From: Bacteroidota bacterium
GTDB taxonomy: Bacteria > Bacteroidota > Bacteroidia > Chitinophagales > Chitinophagaceae
NCBI GenBank assembly: GCA_018268015.1
Contig: JAFDXJ010000008.1
Location: forward strand, 62,001-126,000
Reading direction: 5' to 3'
DNA: 64,000 nucleotides
Part shown: in pieces, positions 34,648-42,967 of the stretch
Position numbering within the stretch: the stretch's first letter is position 1
Layout of the letters: the number at the start of each line of letters is the position of its first letter
Position numbers and translations under genes: made by a program
The notes under the pieces: generated by a model
What the model was told of the DNA's origin: nothing
Databases searched by the model: none
Seen by the model: the letters and a program-made list of their open reading frames with translations, nothing else

Positions 34648-35757
34648 TTATAAGTAGCTCAAATTGGTTTTAGGGGTGAGGGCCAATAAACTTTCATACA
34701 TTAATTGAATGGTCCCTTCAATATCTTTATGATGAATCATTTCCACAGTCGTATGCATATAGCGTAGAGGTATAGATATTAAAACAGAAGGGCAACCTTC
34801 ATGTGCATAGGCAAAACTATCCGTATCCGTGCCGGTACTACGGCTCAGAGCACGTAATTGGATGTCTATTTTATTTTTATTGGCCACTTGTTGTACAAAA
34901 TCCAGCAATTTATTATGCACCGCCGGACCATAGGCCAGGGAAGGGCCTTTGCCACAGGCAATATCTCCTTCAATCATTTTATTGATCATGGGGGTTTGTG
35001 TATCATGGGTAACATCAGTCACGATAGCCACATCCGGCTTGATGCGCCTGGCAATCATTTCTGCTCCACGTAGTCCGATCTCTTCCTGAACGCTATTCAC
35101 CACATATAAAGCATAGGGTAATTTTTTCTTGTTTTCATGTAGTAATCTGGCTACTTCTGCAATCATAAAACCACCAATGCGATTATCAAATGCCCGGCCA
35201 ATATAAAAACCATTAGCAAGCGTATCAAAACCTTCTTCATAGGTAACGACCGAGCCGATATGCACACCAAGTTGCTCTACTTCTTTTTTATTGGAAGCAC
35301 CACAATCCAGGAAAAGATTTTCCACTTTTGGTTGTGTTTCCTTATCGTTATGCCCCATACGTGTATGAATGGCAGGCCATCCGAATACCGCTTTTACCGG
35401 ACCTTTTTTGCCATGAATAAGGACTCTCTTTGCAGGCGCTACCTGGTGATCCACTCCGCCATTCCTTTTTAAGTAAATGATACCCTTATCTGTTATATAA
35501 TTAACAAACCAGCTTATTTCGTCTGCATGGGCTTCAATAACTACTTTAAAAGGTGCGTCCGGGTTAACGATCCCAACAGCAGTACCATACGGATCTACAA
35601 ATTTTGCATCAATATAAGGTTGTAAATATTCCAGCCATATTTTTTGCCCGCTACTCTCAAAACCAACAGGAGATGGATTATTAATATATTTTTTTAAAAA
35701 CTCTAAGGAGGAATCTTTGAGGATTTGTTTCTTCGTTTGCTTTTTTATTTTTGCCAT
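34648..35757 (-). CDS. M42 family metallopeptidase (glutamyl/deblocking aminopeptidase)
   Basis: 369 residues. Co-catalytic metallopeptidase of the M42 (TET aminopeptidase) family: 'VVIEAHADEIS' with metal ligand H and catalytic D, 'GRAFDNRIGG' with bridging D, 'SVQEEIGLRGAE' with catalytic Glu-Glu, 'VTDVTHDTQ', and C-terminal 'MHTTVEMIHHKDIEGTI' with the last His ligand. Cytoplasmic peptide degradation. The N-terminal lysine-rich stretch (AKIKKQTKKQIL) precedes the domain. Confidence 0.93.
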   Translation of the reverse strand: MAKIKKQTKKQILKDSSLEFLKKYINNPSPVGFESSGQKIWLEYLQPYIDAKFVDPYGTAVGIVNPDAPFKVVIEAHADEISWFVNYITDKGIIYLKRNGGVDHQVAPAKRVLIHGKKGPVKAVFGWPAIHTRMGHNDKETQPKVENLFLDCGASNKKEVEQLGVHIGSVVTYEEGFDTLANGFYIGRAFDNRIGGFMIAEVARLLHENKKKLPYALYVVNSVQEEIGLRGAEMIARRIKPDVAIVTDVTHDTQTPMINKMIEGDIACGKGPSLAYGPAVHNKLLDFVQQVANKNKIDIQLRALSRSTGTDTDSFAYAHEGCPSVLISIPLRYMHTTVEMIHHKDIEGTIQLMYESLLALTPKTNLSYL

Positions 35758-35802
35758 TTTTTATATTTTATGCTTAAAATATCTTTTATGCAAGATAACA
35801 AT

Positions 35803-36720
35803 TTATTTAGGTGTGAGCAGGATACCCATAATACCACAAGCTGCTTTTAATACCATTAATCCATCAATGATGGTCAGGTAAAATAATATACTCCTTTTTT
35901 TCTGCATGGACCATGAAACGATGATGAGCATGATAAACGGAATACAATTTATAAGAATTCGTACAGGATGGAATTCCCTTAAAAAAGCAAATGCCATAAA
36001 TGAGATAAAACCGATAAGGGCAAGTGGTATAATGATATAAAAAATTGTTTTTCTCAATCCAATGCGTACCACAAAAGTTTTTAACTTCCGGTTATGATCT
36101 GCGATATAATCCTTGATGTCAAATAATATGGCCAACAGGCTGATGAACATGAAATTTTTACCCCAAAACCAAAGATTAAACCAGGAAAATGCATAGTGAA
36201 CGCCATGCTCCATTTCATACCACAAAATGGGGATATAGGAAACGGCAGTAGCCCAAACGAGACCTATAATAAATGGTTTGATCCACCCGGTATCGCGAAC
36301 ATTGAAGTGTATATTTTTTCCCAATGAAATACCATAATAAAGTATGGCTATAATGCCCGCAAAGATCAACAGCGTAAACTGTGAAAGTGAAATATAATGC
36401 AGGTTTCGAAAATATTTAGCCATTAAATAACAACCGGCTATAGCGCAAGAAGTAATGTAGATCCATTGCAATAATAAGACCCATTTTCTGTTCGTTGCAT
36501 ACCATTGAGTTCGTTCATTATCATAAGGAGCGGATACTTCTCCCAGATATGCCATATTGTAATAAATGATGGTACCGAAATAAACAAGAAAATAAAATAA
36601 AATGGAATTTAATGGCAATCCTTGTTGCATATTAGATTCTATGCACAAGCTGACCGTACATATACCATAAAAATAATTACCATAGAATATGGAAGAAATG
36701 AATCCTTTTTTTAAACGCAT
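35803..36720 (-). CDS. UbiA-like prenyltransferase-family membrane protein
   Basis: 305 residues with eight or nine membrane helices. The second aspartate-rich motif of UbiA proteins is present near 200 ('FDIKDYIADHNRKLKTFVVRIG'), but the first (NDxxDxxxD) is reduced to 'YNMAYLGEVSAPYDNE', so classical prenyl transfer is doubtful. Its start overlaps the stop of the preceding lipoprotein gene by one base (TAATG), indicating coupled translation. Function not assigned. Confidence 0.72.
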   Translation of the reverse strand: MRLKKGFISSIFYGNYFYGICTVSLCIESNMQQGLPLNSILFYFLVYFGTIIYYNMAYLGEVSAPYDNERTQWYATNRKWVLLLQWIYITSCAIAGCYLMAKYFRNLHYISLSQFTLLIFAGIIAILYYGISLGKNIHFNVRDTGWIKPFIIGLVWATAVSYIPILWYEMEHGVHYAFSWFNLWFWGKNFMFISLLAILFDIKDYIADHNRKLKTFVVRIGLRKTIFYIIIPLALIGFISFMAFAFLREFHPVRILINCIPFIMLIIVSWSMQKKRSILFYLTIIDGLMVLKAACGIMGILLTPK

Positions 36721-37166
36721 TATTTTAATATAACAAAAGATGGAGTAGTAACGGTATCACTTTTGTTTTTCATTTTATCGCTCAACACAAACCGCAATAC
36801 ACACGTGTCATTTTCCAGGCAAACCGGGCCTTTTATTTCAGGAATGGCCTGGCCGGTGAGGTAGCCATAAGTGACTAAAATTTCCCCTTCCGAATTATGT
36901 TGTGTGGGCACCTGGTCTGAAATTTTATAATAAGCATCAAAATTGCTTTGGGCACAATTTTGGGTTAATTTCTGTACAAATAAACTATCCTGAATATCGC
37001 CTTCTTTATCCGTATACTTTAAAGTAAAGGTAATGGTATTTCCAGGAGCCAATACTTCTGTGCTCATAGATTCAAAACTGAGTTGCGGGCTTGTAGAAAA
37101 TTGATTTTTTTTACAAGCTGTTATAATTAAAATAAAACCACAGAGTATTAATAATTTTGTGCGCAT
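36720..37166 (-). CDS. Lipoprotein, unknown function
   Basis: 148 residues. Signal peptide with lipobox ITAC, lipidated C18. The rest is beta-rich ('NTITFTLKYTDKEGDIQDSLFV', 'CVLRFVLSDKMKNKSDTV') and contains three further cysteines. An immunoglobulin-like fold with an acidic GDIQD loop is suggested. Co-transcribed with the UbiA-like gene, which it overlaps by one base; divergent from the LuxE-like gene across 45 bases. Confidence 0.72.
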   Translation of the reverse strand: MRTKLLILCGFILIITACKKNQFSTSPQLSFESMSTEVLAPGNTITFTLKYTDKEGDIQDSLFVQKLTQNCAQSNFDAYYKISDQVPTQHNSEGEILVTYGYLTGQAIPEIKGPVCLENDTCVLRFVLSDKMKNKSDTVTTPSFVILK

Positions 37167-37182
37167 GATCTTGTTTTCAATT

Positions 37183-37190
37183 CAAATTTA
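37183..37190 (-). promoter_or_regulatory. -7 promoter box of lipoprotein/UbiA-like operon
   Basis: TAAATTTG on the minus strand, an exact TAnnTTTG match, 16 bases before the ATG at 37166, in the 45-base divergent region. Confidence 0.5.
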
Positions 37191-37211
37191 AATAAAAGAA
37201 CCTATTCGCTT

Positions 37212-38186
37212 ATGCATGATGGGGAAATAATAGAAAAAATTTTTTCCAACACTTCTTCCTTCAACGATAATGTGCTGAAAATATTTCACCGGCAATACTC
37301 AGAAAACATCATTTATCGTCAATGGTGCAGGCATATGAAGGTCGAAAAGGATCGTGTCAACCGGCCGGAGAAGATTCCCTTCCTTCCGATTTCATTTTTT
37401 AAAACACATGAAATTACAACGGGAAAATTTAAAGCGGAAGTCGTTTTTCAAAGTAGTGGTACTACAAAACAAAAAAGAAGTAGCCATATTGTAAAGGATC
37501 TTTCCATATACAGGAAAAGTTTCCTTACTTGTTTTCAACGCTTTTATGGAGATGCCGGAAAATATTGTATACTGGCTTTACTTCCTTCCTATAGTCCGGG
37601 ATCTTCATTGATCATGATGGTAAAGGAATTGATTCGTTTATCGGGGCACTCTTTCAGCCGTTTTTATGCAGGAAATGAAAATGATTTAAGTGAGGTACTC
37701 CGGCAATTAGAATCTCAAAATCAACCTGCCATTTTGATTGGGGTGAGTTTTGCATTATATGATTTTGCGGAAAGATTTCCTCAGCCTTTAAAAAGCACCC
37801 TGATCATGGAAACCGGTGGTATGAAGGGGCGAAAAAAAGAAATTACAAGACAGGAGCTCCATGATTTTTTAAAAGGAAGATTTGAACTGGATCAAATTCA
37901 TTCAGAGTATGGAATGACAGAATTATTAAGTCAAGCTTATGCAAAACGAGATGGCCGGTTTATCTGCCCTTCCTGGATGAAAGTCCTGGTTCGTAATGAG
38001 CATGATCCGCTCCAGGTTTCAGAATACGGGAAAGGTTTATTAAATATTATTGACCTTGCCAATATATACAGTTGCTCATTCATAGCCACAGATGATGTAG
38101 GTGAAGTATTTAAAGATGGAAGCTTTGAAGTAAACGGAAGACAGGATTCAAGTGATTTACGCGGGTGCAGTTTATTGCTTGCCTGA
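37212..38186 (+). CDS. LuxE-like acyl-protein synthetase / acyl-CoA ligase-type adenylating protein
   Basis: 324 residues. ANL-superfamily relative of LuxE: 'VFQSSGTTKQKRSSH' is the phosphate-binding P-loop-like motif, 'METGGMKGRKKEITRQEL' and 'HSEYGMTELLSQAY' are the LuxE blocks matching the A5 motif of adenylating enzymes. The C-terminal domain is short, as in LuxE. It would activate a fatty acid as acyl-AMP and transfer it to a cysteine of itself or a partner. No luxCD-type genes nearby. Divergent from the UbiA-like/lipoprotein pair. Confidence 0.85.
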   Translation: MHDGEIIEKIFSNTSSFNDNVLKIFHRQYSENIIYRQWCRHMKVEKDRVNRPEKIPFLPISFFKTHEITTGKFKAEVVFQSSGTTKQKRSSHIVKDLSIYRKSFLTCFQRFYGDAGKYCILALLPSYSPGSSLIMMVKELIRLSGHSFSRFYAGNENDLSEVLRQLESQNQPAILIGVSFALYDFAERFPQPLKSTLIMETGGMKGRKKEITRQELHDFLKGRFELDQIHSEYGMTELLSQAYAKRDGRFICPSWMKVLVRNEHDPLQVSEYGKGLLNIIDLANIYSCSFIATDDVGEVFKDGSFEVNGRQDSSDLRGCSLLLA

Positions 38187-38346
38187 ATGAATCCTTTCTG
38201 ATCAATGAAGCATTTATTGAAATGAAGGAAGTATAAAAAAGAAATGAATCCCGGAATATGGATTCAAGTGAAGATCATTTTGATTTCAATAAAGCGAATA
38301 AGTCTTTACCTATTGCAATTTATTTTTAAAGAAATAAATCAAGTTC

Positions 38347-38354
38347 TATATTTG
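38347..38354 (+). promoter_or_regulatory. tRNA-Leu promoter -7 box
   Basis: TATATTTG, an exact TAnnTTTG match, nine bases before the tRNA 5' end. The 160 bases before it (38187-38346) show no gene. Confidence 0.6.
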
Positions 38355-38363
38355 CAGCCCCTT

Positions 38364-38447
38364 GCCCGGGTGGCGAAATTGGTAGACGCACTGTGTTCAG
38401 GTCGCAGCGTTCGTAAGGATGTGCTGGTTCGAATCCAGTCCCGGGCA
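38364..38447 (+). tRNA. tRNA-Leu (anticodon CAG)
   Basis: Class II tRNA of 84 bases without encoded CCA. Acceptor GCCCGGG/CCCGGGC, anticodon stem CTGTG/CGCAG around loop TTCAGGT (anticodon CAG), long variable arm with a CGTTC/GGATG stem, T-arm CTGG-TTCGAAT-CCAG, discriminator A. Reads CUG. Followed at once by a strong hairpin. Confidence 0.95.
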
Positions 38448-38448
38448 C

Positions 38449-38481
38449 AATAATAAAACCGGCTCTGCCGGTTTTATTATT
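38449..38481 (+). terminator. Terminator of tRNA-Leu (15-bp perfect hairpin)
   Basis: Fifteen-base perfect stem (arms 38449-38463 and 38467-38481, core ACCGGC/GCCGGT) with a 3-base loop TCT. The outer arms are AATAAT/ATTATT and AAAA/TTTT, so it can serve both strands. It begins two bases after the tRNA. Confidence 0.85.
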
Positions 38482-38593
38482 TCCGAGCAAAAAAGTTGAA
38501 TTTATTTCTCGGTTTAATGTCGGTTTTTGATCATGCTATTCCTTCATCTTCTTCCATTTGAAATATTATACGATAAGGATGCGTTTATTTATA

Positions 38594-38601
38594 TATTTTT
38601 G
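38594..38601 (+). promoter_or_regulatory. -7 promoter box of PorP/SprF-like gene
   Basis: TATTTTTG, an exact TAnnTTTG match, 18 bases before ATG 38620. It lies downstream of alternative upstream starts and therefore supports 38620. Confidence 0.5.
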
Positions 38602-38619
38602 ATACCCGATAAACGCTGT

Positions 38620-39627
38620 ATGAGAAAAATTGTAGTTATTGCTTGTTTATATTTTTTCAATGTGCTTTCTGTAAAGGCACAAGATCCTCACTTTTCACAA
38701 TTTTTTGCATCACCTCTCACTTTAAACCCTGCTTTTACGGGCAAGTTCAATGGAAATTTTCGAATTGCCGGGAATTACCGGGATCAATGGCCTACCATAA
38801 ACAGGGCTTATCAAACTTCGACTGCAGCAATTGATTTTCCTATTCTGAGAAATAAAATTGCAAGTAATGATATCTGGGGTGTAGGCTTGATGGGTTATTC
38901 TGATAAAAGCGCTGCCGGTGCTGTATCATTCAATTACATTTCCCTTTCCACAGCCTTTCATAAAGGTCTTGATGAAGAAGGTTATTCACAAATAGGAGCG
39001 GGTTTCCAGGCTACTTATAGCAATATGATTATTGATCCTTCCAATTTAAAATTTGAAGATCAGCTCACTCCATTTGGGTTTACAGGCGTTACGAGTGAGA
39101 CCTTCGCAAATAGTACACTTAAGTCAAGTTATTTTGATATGAATGCGGGATTATTATATACGACCAGTACCACAGACCGCAACAACTTATACGTAGGCGT
39201 GAGTGTTTATCACATTAATCGTCCTAAGCAAAATTTTAATAGTGGCGCAGAATTTTTAATCAATCCAAGAAGTACAATTCATGCCGGCGGCTATTTTGGC
39301 CTGGGGCAAAATACAACGCTGCATCTTAGCGCTTTATATACATCCCAGGCAAAAGCGCATGAAACAGTGGCCGGAGGCGCCTTTGAATTTTCTACAGGTG
39401 ACCCCTATAATCCTTTAAGTTTATATGCAGGAAGCTGGATCCGGTTAAATGATGCCATCATTCCTTATGTGGGAATTGAATTCAATAGCTTCCGCCTTGG
39501 AATAACTTATGATATCAATACTTCTGTATTGAAAACGGCCTCAGAAAGTCGAGGGGGGCTGGAAATATCATTGATTTATTTAAATAAAAAGCCGGATAGT
39601 AAAGGGGTTCCCTGCCCGAAATTTTAA
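38620..39627 (+). CDS. PorP/SprF family type IX secretion-associated outer-membrane protein
   Basis: 335 residues. Signal peptide (MRKIVVIACLYFFNVLSVKA, cleavage before QDPHFSQ). The mature protein opens with 'DPHFSQFFASPLTLNPAFTG', the hallmark of the PorP/SprF family, followed by beta-barrel strands. Members help anchor or secrete cargo of the type IX secretion/gliding system. Usually paired with a large PKD- or SprB-type adhesin gene; none adjoins here. A frame beginning at 38527 is longer, but the promoter box and signal peptide support 38620. Confidence 0.92.
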   Translation: MRKIVVIACLYFFNVLSVKAQDPHFSQFFASPLTLNPAFTGKFNGNFRIAGNYRDQWPTINRAYQTSTAAIDFPILRNKIASNDIWGVGLMGYSDKSAAGAVSFNYISLSTAFHKGLDEEGYSQIGAGFQATYSNMIIDPSNLKFEDQLTPFGFTGVTSETFANSTLKSSYFDMNAGLLYTTSTTDRNNLYVGVSVYHINRPKQNFNSGAEFLINPRSTIHAGGYFGLGQNTTLHLSALYTSQAKAHETVAGGAFEFSTGDPYNPLSLYAGSWIRLNDAIIPYVGIEFNSFRLGITYDINTSVLKTASESRGGLEISLIYLNKKPDSKGVPCPKF

Positions 39628-39628
39628 A

Positions 39629-40942
39629 TTATTTTTTCCTGAAATACAACCGGATGGGTATTCCTGAAAAGGAAAATTTTTCCCTGAGTTTATTCTCCAA
39701 ATAACTTTTATAAGGTTGCTTGATATCGTCCGGGTAATTACAGAAAAATGCAAATGAAGGAACGGCAGTAGGCAGTTGTGTTACAAATTTGATTTTAATG
39801 GAATGACCCCGTACAACCGGTGCATGGTAAGCTTCAATGGCTTTAAGCATTATCTCATTCAGTTTGCTGGTAGGAATCTTTTTGGATTTATTGGCAACCA
39901 CATCAAGTGCAATTTCAATTATTTTAAAGATGCGTGTTTTTTCTTTGGCAGAAATAAAGAGTATTGGCACATCGGTGAAGGGGGCAATTTTTTTCTTGAT
40001 TTTTTCTTCAAAAATTTTAGCCGTATTGGTCTCTTTTTCTATAAGGTCCCATTTATTCACCAGAATTACAATTCCTTTTCCTTTTCGGGCTGCTAATGAA
40101 AAGAGGTTTACATCCTGAGCTGTCATACCATTTTGAGCATCTATCATGAGCAGGCATACATCTGCTTCATCCATAGCACGGATAGCGCGTATGATAGAAT
40201 AAAACTCAAGATTATCTTTATCCTTATTCTTCTTGCGGATTCCCGCCGTATCAATCAGGAAAAAATCTTTTTGAAACAAATTATAACGGGTATGGATGGT
40301 ATCTCTTGTCGTGCCTGCAATATCGCTAACAATCGTCCTTTCCTGTCCAAGCAAGGCATTTAACAATGAAGATTTGCCAACATTGGGTTGGCCCATGATA
40401 GCAATTCTGGGTAATTCTTGTTCTGTTGTTGCAGGCGTTAATTCTTCATTGGGAATATTTTCTGTTACAGCGTCGAGTAGTTCTCCTGTTCCGGTACCAC
40501 TGATACTACTGATCGTATAAAGGGGATCGAAACCTAAACTGTAAAATTCTGATGCTTCCATCAGGCGCTCATGATTATCCACCTTATTGATACAAAGAAA
40601 GACGGGTTTATTGGATTTGCGAAGAAGGTTTGCCATACTTTCATCCAGGTCAGTGATGCCCGTAACGACATCGCACATAAAAATGATTAAATCAGCCTCA
40701 TCAATGGCAATCTCAACCTGACGGCGTATTTCTTTTTCAAAAATATCCTGGCTGTGGGGCACAAAGCCTCCCGTATCAATCAGGTTGAATGTTTTCCCAT
40801 TCCAATCGGCTACACCATATTGCCTGTCGCGCGTTACGCCGCTGATATCATCAACAATCGCTTTTCGTTGTTCAAGAATGCGATTGAATAATGTACTTTT
40901 CCCAACATTTGGCCTACCCGTGATGGCTACTGTAAAACTCAT
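39629..40942 (-). CDS. der: Ribosome biogenesis GTPase Der (EngA)
   Basis: 437 residues. Two tandem GTPase domains, each with G1 (GRPNVGKST at 7-15; GQPNVGKSS near 185), G3 (DTGG / DTAG) and NKxD (NKVD / NKWD), and the C-terminal KH-like domain (about 350-437). Needed for 50S maturation. It follows era after 26 bases on the same strand; the pair is probably an operon. Confidence 0.97.
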   Translation of the reverse strand: MSFTVAITGRPNVGKSTLFNRILEQRKAIVDDISGVTRDRQYGVADWNGKTFNLIDTGGFVPHSQDIFEKEIRRQVEIAIDEADLIIFMCDVVTGITDLDESMANLLRKSNKPVFLCINKVDNHERLMEASEFYSLGFDPLYTISSISGTGTGELLDAVTENIPNEELTPATTEQELPRIAIMGQPNVGKSSLLNALLGQERTIVSDIAGTTRDTIHTRYNLFQKDFFLIDTAGIRKKNKDKDNLEFYSIIRAIRAMDEADVCLLMIDAQNGMTAQDVNLFSLAARKGKGIVILVNKWDLIEKETNTAKIFEEKIKKKIAPFTDVPILFISAKEKTRIFKIIEIALDVVANKSKKIPTSKLNEIMLKAIEAYHAPVVRGHSIKIKFVTQLPTAVPSFAFFCNYPDDIKQPYKSYLENKLREKFSFSGIPIRLYFRKK

Positions 40943-40968
40943 ATGTATTCAATTTTTCAGGTATCTTT

Positions 40969-41844
40969 TTAGTGATAACCATATTCTTTTAAGTAGGTCT
41001 CATTATCTCGCCATCCCGGCCGAACCCGAACAAATAATTGCAGGAAGACCTTTTGTTGTAAAAATTTTTCTATTTCAATTCTTGCACTGGTACCGAGTTC
41101 TTTGATTCTGTTTCCTTTTTCGCCCAAAATAATTCCTTTTTGTGATTCTCTTTGTACGATAATGTCAGCCTGTATTTTTATTAAGGTTTCTTTTTCTTTA
41201 AATTCATTGACGACAATAGCCGTATCGTAGGGTATTTCTTCCTGATATAATTCAAAAATTTTTTCCCGAATCATTTCTCCACAGAAAAATTTTACCGGTA
41301 AATCAGTCAGTTCGTCTTCTGGAAAATAAGGCGCTCCCTCTGGTAAAAGTTCAATGATTTTATCCAGTAAGGGATTCGTGTATTGCTGCTGTAAGGCTGA
41401 GATTGCCATGATGTTTTTGCCGTAAAGCTGACTGGAAAAAAAAGAAGTAACTGTATCTAATTTTTCTTTACTTACTTTATCAATCTTATTGATAACCAGT
41501 AGAATAGGTACGGATAAATTTAATGAAAGAAACAGTTCGTGGGCTTCTTCGACAGGGCTATTTGCATCCACGAGTAAAAGGGCTACATCGGCATCTTCAA
41601 GTGCGTTTTTAACCTGCTGCAACATTTTCTCGTGCAATTTATATTTAGGCTCATCCAGTATGCCAGGTGTATCCGATAAAACAATTTGATAGATGCCGGG
41701 ATTATTGATAAAGCCTTTGATTCTTTGTCGGGTAGTTTGAGATTTATGAGAAACGATGGCAAGTTTTTCACCCAATAAAGCATTCATCAGGGTGCTTTTT
41801 CCGGCATTAGGTTTCCCAAAAATATTTACAAATCCTGATTTCAA
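40969..41844 (-). CDS. era: GTPase Era
   Basis: 291 residues. G1 'GKPNAGKSTLMNALLGEK' begins at residue 10 (the usual GxPNVGKS has Val to Ala), G2 'SHKSQTTRQRIKG', G3 'DTPGILDEP', G4 'NKID', and the KH domain with 'ERESQKGIILGEKGNRIKELG' (family VERxSQK; here 'VQRESQK'). Binds the 3' end of 16S rRNA. Start codon is TTG: a stop lies two codons upstream in frame and the G1 motif cannot lie nearer to an ATG. A 7/8 promoter box TATTTTTA lies at 41861-41868 (minus). Confidence 0.95.
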   Translation of the reverse strand: MKSGFVNIFGKPNAGKSTLMNALLGEKLAIVSHKSQTTRQRIKGFINNPGIYQIVLSDTPGILDEPKYKLHEKMLQQVKNALEDADVALLLVDANSPVEEAHELFLSLNLSVPILLVINKIDKVSKEKLDTVTSFFSSQLYGKNIMAISALQQQYTNPLLDKIIELLPEGAPYFPEDELTDLPVKFFCGEMIREKIFELYQEEIPYDTAIVVNEFKEKETLIKIQADIIVQRESQKGIILGEKGNRIKELGTSARIEIEKFLQQKVFLQLFVRVRPGWRDNETYLKEYGYH

Positions 41845-41879
41845 ATGTCAGATTTAACTTTAAAAATACGGATAACTAA

Positions 41880-41903
41880 AAAGTCCCGTATGTGCGGGAC
41901 TTT
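41880..41903 (-). terminator. Rho-independent terminator of tRNA-fMet
   Basis: Perfect 9-bp stem AAAGTCCCG/CGGGACTTT with 6-base loop; on the minus strand followed by TTAG after the T-rich arm. Begins seven bases after the tRNA 3' end. Confidence 0.8.
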
Positions 41904-41910
41904 GAATTAG

Positions 41911-41982
<72 letters not shown>

Positions 41983-41994
41983 ATTTAAGGAGTG

Positions 41995-42026
41995 CAAAGA
42001 TATAGCGTTTGCGCTTACTCGCCAAA
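41995..42026 (-). promoter_or_regulatory. tRNA-fMet promoter
   Basis: On the minus strand TTTG (42026-42023), 20 bases, TATCTTTG (42002-41995), then GCAC-type start region 12 bases before the tRNA. A textbook Bacteroidota promoter, useful as an in-window reference for the guaB and bioA promoters. Confidence 0.75.
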
Positions 42027-42046
42027 CTTCAAATGAAATTTATAGA

Positions 42047-42766
42047 TTATTCTTTTTTCTTAATGATCGAACCACCGCTGACATCTACAGAACTGATGTT
42101 GCCATCACCCTTGTAATTAATAATAGATCCTCCACTGGCTTCGGCTTTAAGGGTTTTATTTAATGTGAAATTGCTTATAGATCCGCCACTTGCATCCAAA
42201 TCGCAGGTATTTACAGAAAAACTGTAATCTTTAAAAATACTGCCACCACTCAATTCCAATTTTAATAGGTCCATGGAGCCGGATAATTTGTAAATACTAC
42301 CGCCACTCAAATCCGCATCCATACTGGTACCTTGAATATTCCCCTCGATGATACTACCGCCACTTGCATCCATAGAGATATTACGAACTTTAATCTGGTC
42401 TTGAATTTTTGCAATTGAACCGCCGGAAACACCCAGTGATGTAAGCTCCGTACAGGTTACATAAGCTTTTATTTTTTTATTGCCCCAACTGAAACTATTC
42501 CAAAGGCCATTTTCTAATTTAATAATAAGTACACCCTTTTCTACGGTTGTAATTATTTTATCTATATACCTGTCATCATTAGCACTTACAGCAACCGCCT
42601 GTGTACTACCCTGGGATAGATATAGCACTATTCCATTACTAACTTCTACACCATTAAAACTGCCTACTTTACGAACCTGGGCATTGGCATCATAAACCAG
42701 ATTCTGAGCAAAGGGCATTGACCCTATCAGGCTTGTAAGCGCCAGTAAACCAACATATTTTTTCAT
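42047..42766 (-). CDS. DUF2807 (head GIN domain) exported protein with SGGSI repeats
   Basis: 239 residues from ATG 42766 with a signal peptide (MKKYVGLLALTSLIGSMPFA). A DUF2807 domain starts near 33 ('KVGSFNGVEVSNGIVLYL'). The C-terminal half carries seven copies of SGGSI at residues 114, 135, 154, 173, 193, 211 and 230, that is every 18-21 residues, consistent with one turn of a right-handed beta-helix per repeat. No lipobox. A longer frame from 42829 would hide the signal peptide and is rejected. Function of DUF2807 is unknown; probably periplasmic or surface. Confidence 0.85.
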   Translation of the reverse strand: MKKYVGLLALTSLIGSMPFAQNLVYDANAQVRKVGSFNGVEVSNGIVLYLSQGSTQAVAVSANDDRYIDKIITTVEKGVLIIKLENGLWNSFSWGNKKIKAYVTCTELTSLGVSGGSIAKIQDQIKVRNISMDASGGSIIEGNIQGTSMDADLSGGSIYKLSGSMDLLKLELSGGSIFKDYSFSVNTCDLDASGGSISNFTLNKTLKAEASGGSIINYKGDGNISSVDVSGGSIIKKKE

Positions 42767-42831
42767 ATTATTTGTTTTCTGATTATGAAACGATTCAAGA
42801 AATAAAAAGTTACAATTTATTTTTTGCATCG

Positions 42832-42839
42832 TAAATTTG
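42832..42839 (+). promoter_or_regulatory. -7 promoter box of TPP-riboswitch transcript
   Basis: TAAATTTG, an exact TAnnTTTG match, ending four bases before the hairpin at 42843. Predicts that the mRNA starts at or within the first bases of that hairpin. Confidence 0.55.
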
Positions 42840-42842
42840 CAT

Positions 42843-42863
42843 GAACAATTTAATAAATTGTTC
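42843..42863 (+). repeat. Perfect palindrome at the 5' end of the riboswitch leader
   Basis: GAACAATTTA-A-TAAATTGTTC: perfect 10-bp arms around one central base. The right arm shares TTC (42861-42863) with the 5' strand of riboswitch stem P1, so full pairing of both is mutually exclusive at those bases. Confidence 0.6.
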
Positions 42864-42931
42864 CCGGGGTGCCTTTTAAAGGCTGAGAATATACCCGTAT
42901 AACCTGATCAGGATAATGCCTGCGGAGGGAA
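42861..42931 (+). ncRNA. TPP riboswitch (THI element)
   Basis: All conserved blocks in order: P1 TTCCC, GGGGTGCC, GGCTGAGA, ATACCC, AACCTGATC, GGATAATGCC, GCGGAGGGAA closing P1. It senses thiamine pyrophosphate. Downstream gene is a TonB-dependent receptor, a known type of THI-box target in Bacteroidota. The expression platform would be the 42932-43000 leader. Confidence 0.96.
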
Positions 42932-42967
42932 GCGAAGTTTTTATTCCTATTTCTTTAGCATCATTCC

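Noticed and set aside
42767..42829. Longer N-terminus for the DUF2807 protein
   Set aside because: It would bury a good signal peptide that begins at 42766.
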